In this document: positions 42,768-45,505 of the stretch, piece by piece
Layout: the number at the start of each line of letters is the position of its first letter
Numbering within the stretch: position 1 is the stretch's first letter
Assembly (NCBI GenBank): GCA_938046095.1
Contig: CALIXS010000003.1
Location: 1-45,505, forward strand
From: an uncultured Clostridia bacterium
Lineage (GTDB): Bacteria; Bacillota; Clostridia; Peptostreptococcales; Anaerovoracaceae
DNA: 45,505 bases
Direction: 5' to 3'
Made by a program: the position numbers and the translations under genes
The notes under the pieces: model-generated
The model's input: only the letters and a program-made list of their open reading frames with translations
The model's database searches: none
Told to the model about the DNA's origin: nothing

Positions 42768-43364
42768 ATGTATACGATTGGCATTACAGGCGGAATAGGC
42801 TGCGGCAAATCGGCCGTATCGGCCCTGATTTCCGAAAAGGGTTATAAGGTCATAGATGCCGATGAAATATCGCGCGCCATGACTTCTGGTGACGGTCAGC
42901 TTTTCGCGGAGCTTACCGGGACTTTCGGTGATGAGGTTTTGGGAGAGGAAGGAAAACTCGACAGGAAAAAACTCGCTTCTGTAGTCTTTTCCGATGAAGA
43001 AAAAAAATTTCTTCTTCAGAGCATCGTTACCGACAGGGTTATTGAAGAAATAAAAAAGAAAAAGTCGGAGGCGCATACTGACGGAACGAGAGTTTTGTTT
43101 ATTGATGCTCCGCTGCTTTTCGAGTGCGGCGCAGAAAATATGTGCGACTGTGTCTGGCTCGTCACGGCGGAGGACGATATAAGAATAAAACGCGTTATGC
43201 TGAGAGACGGGGCGACGCGCGCTGAGGTGGAGGCGCGCATCAGAAACCAGATGAGCCAAAGCGACAAAATGAAACTGGCCGATGAGGTCATCGACAACAG
43301 CGGACGTCCCGGAGACCTGAGGATACAGGTAGAAAAACTGCTTGAGAAATATGCTGAATTATAG
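42768..43364 (+). CDS. coaE: Dephospho-CoA kinase
   Basis: 198 residues. Phosphorylates the ribose 3'-OH of dephospho-CoA, the last step of CoA synthesis. P-loop GITGGIGCGKS at the N-terminus, DADEISRAM for substrate, DAPLLFECG, and RNQMSQSDKMKLADEVIDN near the end are classic. GTG 42759 and ATG 42762 are also open, but ATG 42768 has AGGTG at 6 nt and starts the fold correctly. The polA-coaE pairing is common in Bacillota. It overlaps the next gene by 14 bp. Confidence 0.95.
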   Translation: MYTIGITGGIGCGKSAVSALISEKGYKVIDADEISRAMTSGDGQLFAELTGTFGDEVLGEEGKLDRKKLASVVFSDEEKKFLLQSIVTDRVIEEIKKKKSEAHTDGTRVLFIDAPLLFECGAENMCDCVWLVTAEDDIRIKRVMLRDGATRAEVEARIRNQMSQSDKMKLADEVIDNSGRPGDLRIQVEKLLEKYAEL

Positions 43365-45027
43365 AAAAGATAAAGAAAAAAAAGGCTTCAATAAGCTTGT
43401 CGAAACATTGTCGCGCAATGTGATAATACTTGTTGTAATAGCGTTTGCGATAGCGGGCGCGGTCGCGACCGTCCACATTCTGGGAACCCGCAAGGATGAT
43501 CAGAAAACGGATACAGGCAAAGTGACGACGTTTGAGGATACTTCATCCGTGTATTTTGCCATGTATCCACCGACATCATTTAACGTCTGTGCATCGAGTG
43601 ACGAAGACGTGGTATATCTTGATCAGATAATATACAGCTCGTTGTTCAGACTTGATGATACGCTTAATGTCGCACCTGAGCTCGTAAGCTCATACGAAAC
43701 GGAGCCCGAGGAGGGAGCTGTATATATAACTCTTCGGGAGGCTTATTTTTCGGACGGTTCACAAGTGACATCACATGACGTAAGGGACACGATCAGTGCG
43801 ATCAAGAAAGTCGGATCATCGAGCCCGTATTACAGATATGTTTCTAAAATAGACGGGATAGATATAGACGATATCACAAATTTCAAGCTTTACTTCACGT
43901 CATCATCCGATGCCGCACTCGATAATCTCGTTTTCCCGATAATATCCTCAGGACTTTACTCTTCGGGAGAGTCCTTTGCCATAGGCTCAGGCCCTTACGC
44001 ATACGGAAAATATGAGGAGGGAAACATCCTTACACTTACCCCGAACCAATACTACTATGACGGAGTGCCGGCGAAGAATATAGAGATATGCTTTGTCAAA
44101 GACAAGAACTCGGTGCCCGGGCTTATGACTATGGATGCCGTGACGGCTTATCTGAGCAAAGACTCGGATGCCGATGCGGTCGCCGGAGACAAGTCACTGG
44201 GTATAACCGAAGTGACATCGGGGGAACTTGAATTTCTCGGCTTCAATCTGAACAGTCCGATGCTTTCGGATCGTTCGTTCAGGCAGGCGATAGCAAAATC
44301 TATAGACAGAAAAGCGATAATAAAAGATGACTACGGCTCTGCGGCCGTGATATCGGATTCGCTGTATTGGCCCGGCTTTTTAGGCGCGGATACGGAAAAG
44401 ACTATATTATATGAGCCGAAAGAAGCCACGAGTATACTTAAAAGTCTCGGCTGCTCAGATTCAAACGAGGACGGCGTGCTCGAAAATGCCGACGGTACAC
44501 GCCTTTCCCTGAGGCTGCTCGTATGTTCGGATGCCGGAGCGAGGGTTGAGGCCGCCGATTCGATCGCGAACAACCTCGGTAACCTCGGCATCGAGGTAAA
44601 CGTGATCAAAACATCGCAGGCCGATATTGACAGCAAGCTCGGCTCAGGTGATTTTGACATGTATCTTGCCGGTATCAATATGGATAAACAGTTCAGGATG
44701 AGCGAGCTTTTCTTTACGGCTAACTGTACGGGTTTTTCGGACACAGACGTTCTGTCACAGATCTCAGAACTCGAAAAATGCCACAGCGCGGAGGAACTCG
44801 TTACGATATTCGCATCGCTCAAGGAAGCTCTGAACGACCGGCTCCCTTATTACTGCATCTGTTACAAAACGTATTCTCTCCTTACGGTCGACACGTTCGA
44901 ATCACCCGTTAAACCGCAGTACTTTAATCCGTACAGATCGTGTGAAAAATGGGAATGGAAGAAGAGAGTGACTACCGAGCAGGCAGCCGATGCATCGGAC
45001 GGCGGTTCTACAAAAACAAAGGAATAA
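43351..45027 (+). CDS. Family 5 extracellular solute-binding protein, membrane-anchored
   Basis: A 558-residue protein related to OppA/DppA-type peptide-binding proteins. A single N-terminal membrane helix (about 21-43) anchors it; no lipobox Cys is present, unlike most Gram-positive members. The SBP_bac_5 fold shows YLDQIIYSSLFRLDDTLNVAPELVSSYE, REAYFSDGSQVTSHDVRDTI, GSGPYAYGKY, LGFNLNSPMLSDRSFRQAIAKSIDRKAI and LPYYCICYKTYSL. The likely ligands are peptides, but no permease or ATPase is nearby. The ATG at 43351 lies within the end of coaE, without a strong ribosome site, so coupled translation is likely. Confidence 0.85.
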   Translation: MLNYRKDKEKKGFNKLVETLSRNVIILVVIAFAIAGAVATVHILGTRKDDQKTDTGKVTTFEDTSSVYFAMYPPTSFNVCASSDEDVVYLDQIIYSSLFRLDDTLNVAPELVSSYETEPEEGAVYITLREAYFSDGSQVTSHDVRDTISAIKKVGSSSPYYRYVSKIDGIDIDDITNFKLYFTSSSDAALDNLVFPIISSGLYSSGESFAIGSGPYAYGKYEEGNILTLTPNQYYYDGVPAKNIEICFVKDKNSVPGLMTMDAVTAYLSKDSDADAVAGDKSLGITEVTSGELEFLGFNLNSPMLSDRSFRQAIAKSIDRKAIIKDDYGSAAVISDSLYWPGFLGADTEKTILYEPKEATSILKSLGCSDSNEDGVLENADGTRLSLRLLVCSDAGARVEAADSIANNLGNLGIEVNVIKTSQADIDSKLGSGDFDMYLAGINMDKQFRMSELFFTANCTGFSDTDVLSQISELEKCHSAEELVTIFASLKEALNDRLPYYCICYKTYSLLTVDTFESPVKPQYFNPYRSCEKWEWKKRVTTEQAADASDGGSTKTKE

Positions 45028-45031
45028 TCGG

Positions 45032-45247
45032 ATGCAAAATTCGAATCAGCTCACGGTCGAACAGTTTGAACAGGTCATGACCTTCGGCAGCGATGATGCT
45101 ATACAGAAGAAGTGGAAAGCCTTCTGCCGGAAGATCGATACAGAGACCGATGATTACGATACGGTGCTAAAAACGATAAAATCGTTCTTGATCGAGCCAT
45201 ATACAGCGGCAGTACAGGCTGCTGAATATTCAAATTGTAAAATATAA
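45032..45247 (+). CDS. Small protein of unknown function
   Basis: 71 residues, mostly helical by composition, acidic in the middle (DTETDDYDTVL), with Trp26 and two Cys residues (30 and 69). AAAGGA lies 8 nt before the ATG, and the gene begins 4 bases after the solute-binding protein stop, so it is likely co-transcribed. No family recognised. A longer upstream reading frame exists inside the neighbouring gene, but it lacks a ribosome site. Confidence 0.5.
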   Translation: MQNSNQLTVEQFEQVMTFGSDDAIQKKWKAFCRKIDTETDDYDTVLKTIKSFLIEPYTAAVQAAEYSNCKI

Positions 45248-45266
45248 TGTATCTGTTTTTTAGGTA

Positions 45267-45294
45267 TTGCTTTTTCGCCGAAGTATGGTAAGAT
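45267..45294 (+). promoter_or_regulatory. Promoter of tRNA-Leu
   Basis: TTGCTT (45267-45272), a 16-nt spacer and TAAGAT (45289-45294), about 30 nt before the mature tRNA 5' end. Confidence 0.5.
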
Positions 45295-45326
45295 ATTGAA
45301 TTGTAGCCCGAACAGGCGTACATCCT

Positions 45327-45411
45327 GCGGTCGTGGCGGAATAGGCAGACGCGCACGTTTGAGGGGCGTGTGGGTAACACCGTGCTGGTTCAAGTCCAGT
45401 CGGCCGCACCA
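45327..45411 (+). tRNA. tRNA-Leu(GAG)
   Basis: An 85-nt class II tRNA with encoded CCA. The acceptor stem GCGGTCG pairs with CGGCCGC (one T-G pair), the D-stem is GCG/CGC, and the anticodon stem CACGT/GCGTG closes a loop TTGAGGG with anticodon GAG at positions 34-36. A long variable arm (GTG/CAC) and a T-arm with TTCAAGT follow. It reads CUC/CUU leucine codons. Confidence 0.95.
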
Positions 45412-45446
45412 GAAAAAGATCCGGTTTTTATAATCGGATCTTTTTC
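45412..45446 (+). terminator. Intrinsic terminator after tRNA-Leu
   Basis: A perfect 12-bp stem (45412-45423 with 45435-45446) starting one base after CCA, with T residues in the right arm. Confidence 0.9.
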
Positions 45447-45463
45447 TTTATTGTATAAGCGAA

Positions 45464-45505
45464 AACCCCGCGTTAGACGCGGGGTTCCGTAAACGCTATG
45501 CGTTT
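45464..45505 (-). terminator. Hairpin pair with terminator for a minus-strand gene beyond the window
   Basis: Stem CCCCGCGT/ACGCGGGG (45466-45473, 45477-45484), extended by AA/TT, and a second hairpin AAACGC-TAT-GCGTTT (45491-45505). Read on the minus strand, the TAT-loop hairpin comes first and the GC stem is followed by TTTTC, the same order as at the window's left end. Confidence 0.6.

Overview
The window looks like a chromosomal segment of an anaerobic, medium-GC member of the Bacillota, probably class Clostridia. The evidence is the SpoIIM-family protein, archaeal-type aspartate-semialdehyde dehydrogenase, ADP-forming acyl-CoA synthetase subunit, acetate kinase, Gram-positive surface proteins with a TGD-type sorting signal, a CIRCE heat-shock operator, and strong Shine-Dalgarno sequences throughout. 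Nothing marks it as a plasmid, prophage or transposon: I see no integrase, transposase or phage structural gene.

Left part (about 1-17.4 kb) is accessory in character, with short transcription units, their own promoters and terminators, and long intergenic gaps. In order: a double-domain Lrp-type regulator with an orphan ADP-forming acyl-CoA synthetase alpha subunit; a lipoprotein with a palindromic operator; a PadR/DUF2812 operon; an AhpC-type peroxiredoxin; a Cthe_2159-like beta-helix lipoprotein; a lone, AT-rich O-antigen ligase/polymerase-like membrane protein; a 1530-residue surface protein with three 213-residue repeats; an NhaC-type antiporter on the minus strand; a 75-residue protein that is essentially a signal peptide fused to a sorting signal; and a SpoIIM-family membrane protein.

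Middle part (17.4-27.5 kb): shikimate kinase and a shikimate/quinate dehydrogenase placed back to back, the latter running into an ABC-2 exporter pair and a MATE transporter; htpG on the minus strand under a perfect CIRCE element; a membrane-anchored GH25 lysozyme; a lipoprotein that resembles the M20 dipeptidase PepD but has lost its metal-binding motifs; and a GNAT acetyltransferase.

Right part (27.6-45.4 kb) is densely packed housekeeping DNA on the plus strand, with many stop/start overlaps: rpmB, an Asp23/Gls24 protein, recG, rsmD, coaD, a coiled-coil V-ATPase-H-like protein, tmcAL, ackA, rpmF, asd, ftsK/spoIIIE, rimO, polA, coaE, a membrane-anchored family 5 solute-binding protein, a small unknown protein and tRNA-Leu(GAG). 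It covers ribosome assembly and modification, CoA synthesis, DNA repair and segregation, and acetate metabolism. CoaD and CoaE are two steps of one pathway. TmcAL uses acetate to modify tRNA-Met and sits directly before acetate kinase.

The most unusual objects are the passenger-less sorting-signal miniprotein (16385-16612), the metal-ligand-less PepD-like lipoprotein (25501-26931), the 213-residue repeat family in the giant surface protein, and several well-formed inverted repeats over promoters. Gene functions are inferred from recognised motifs in the translations; no database search was run.
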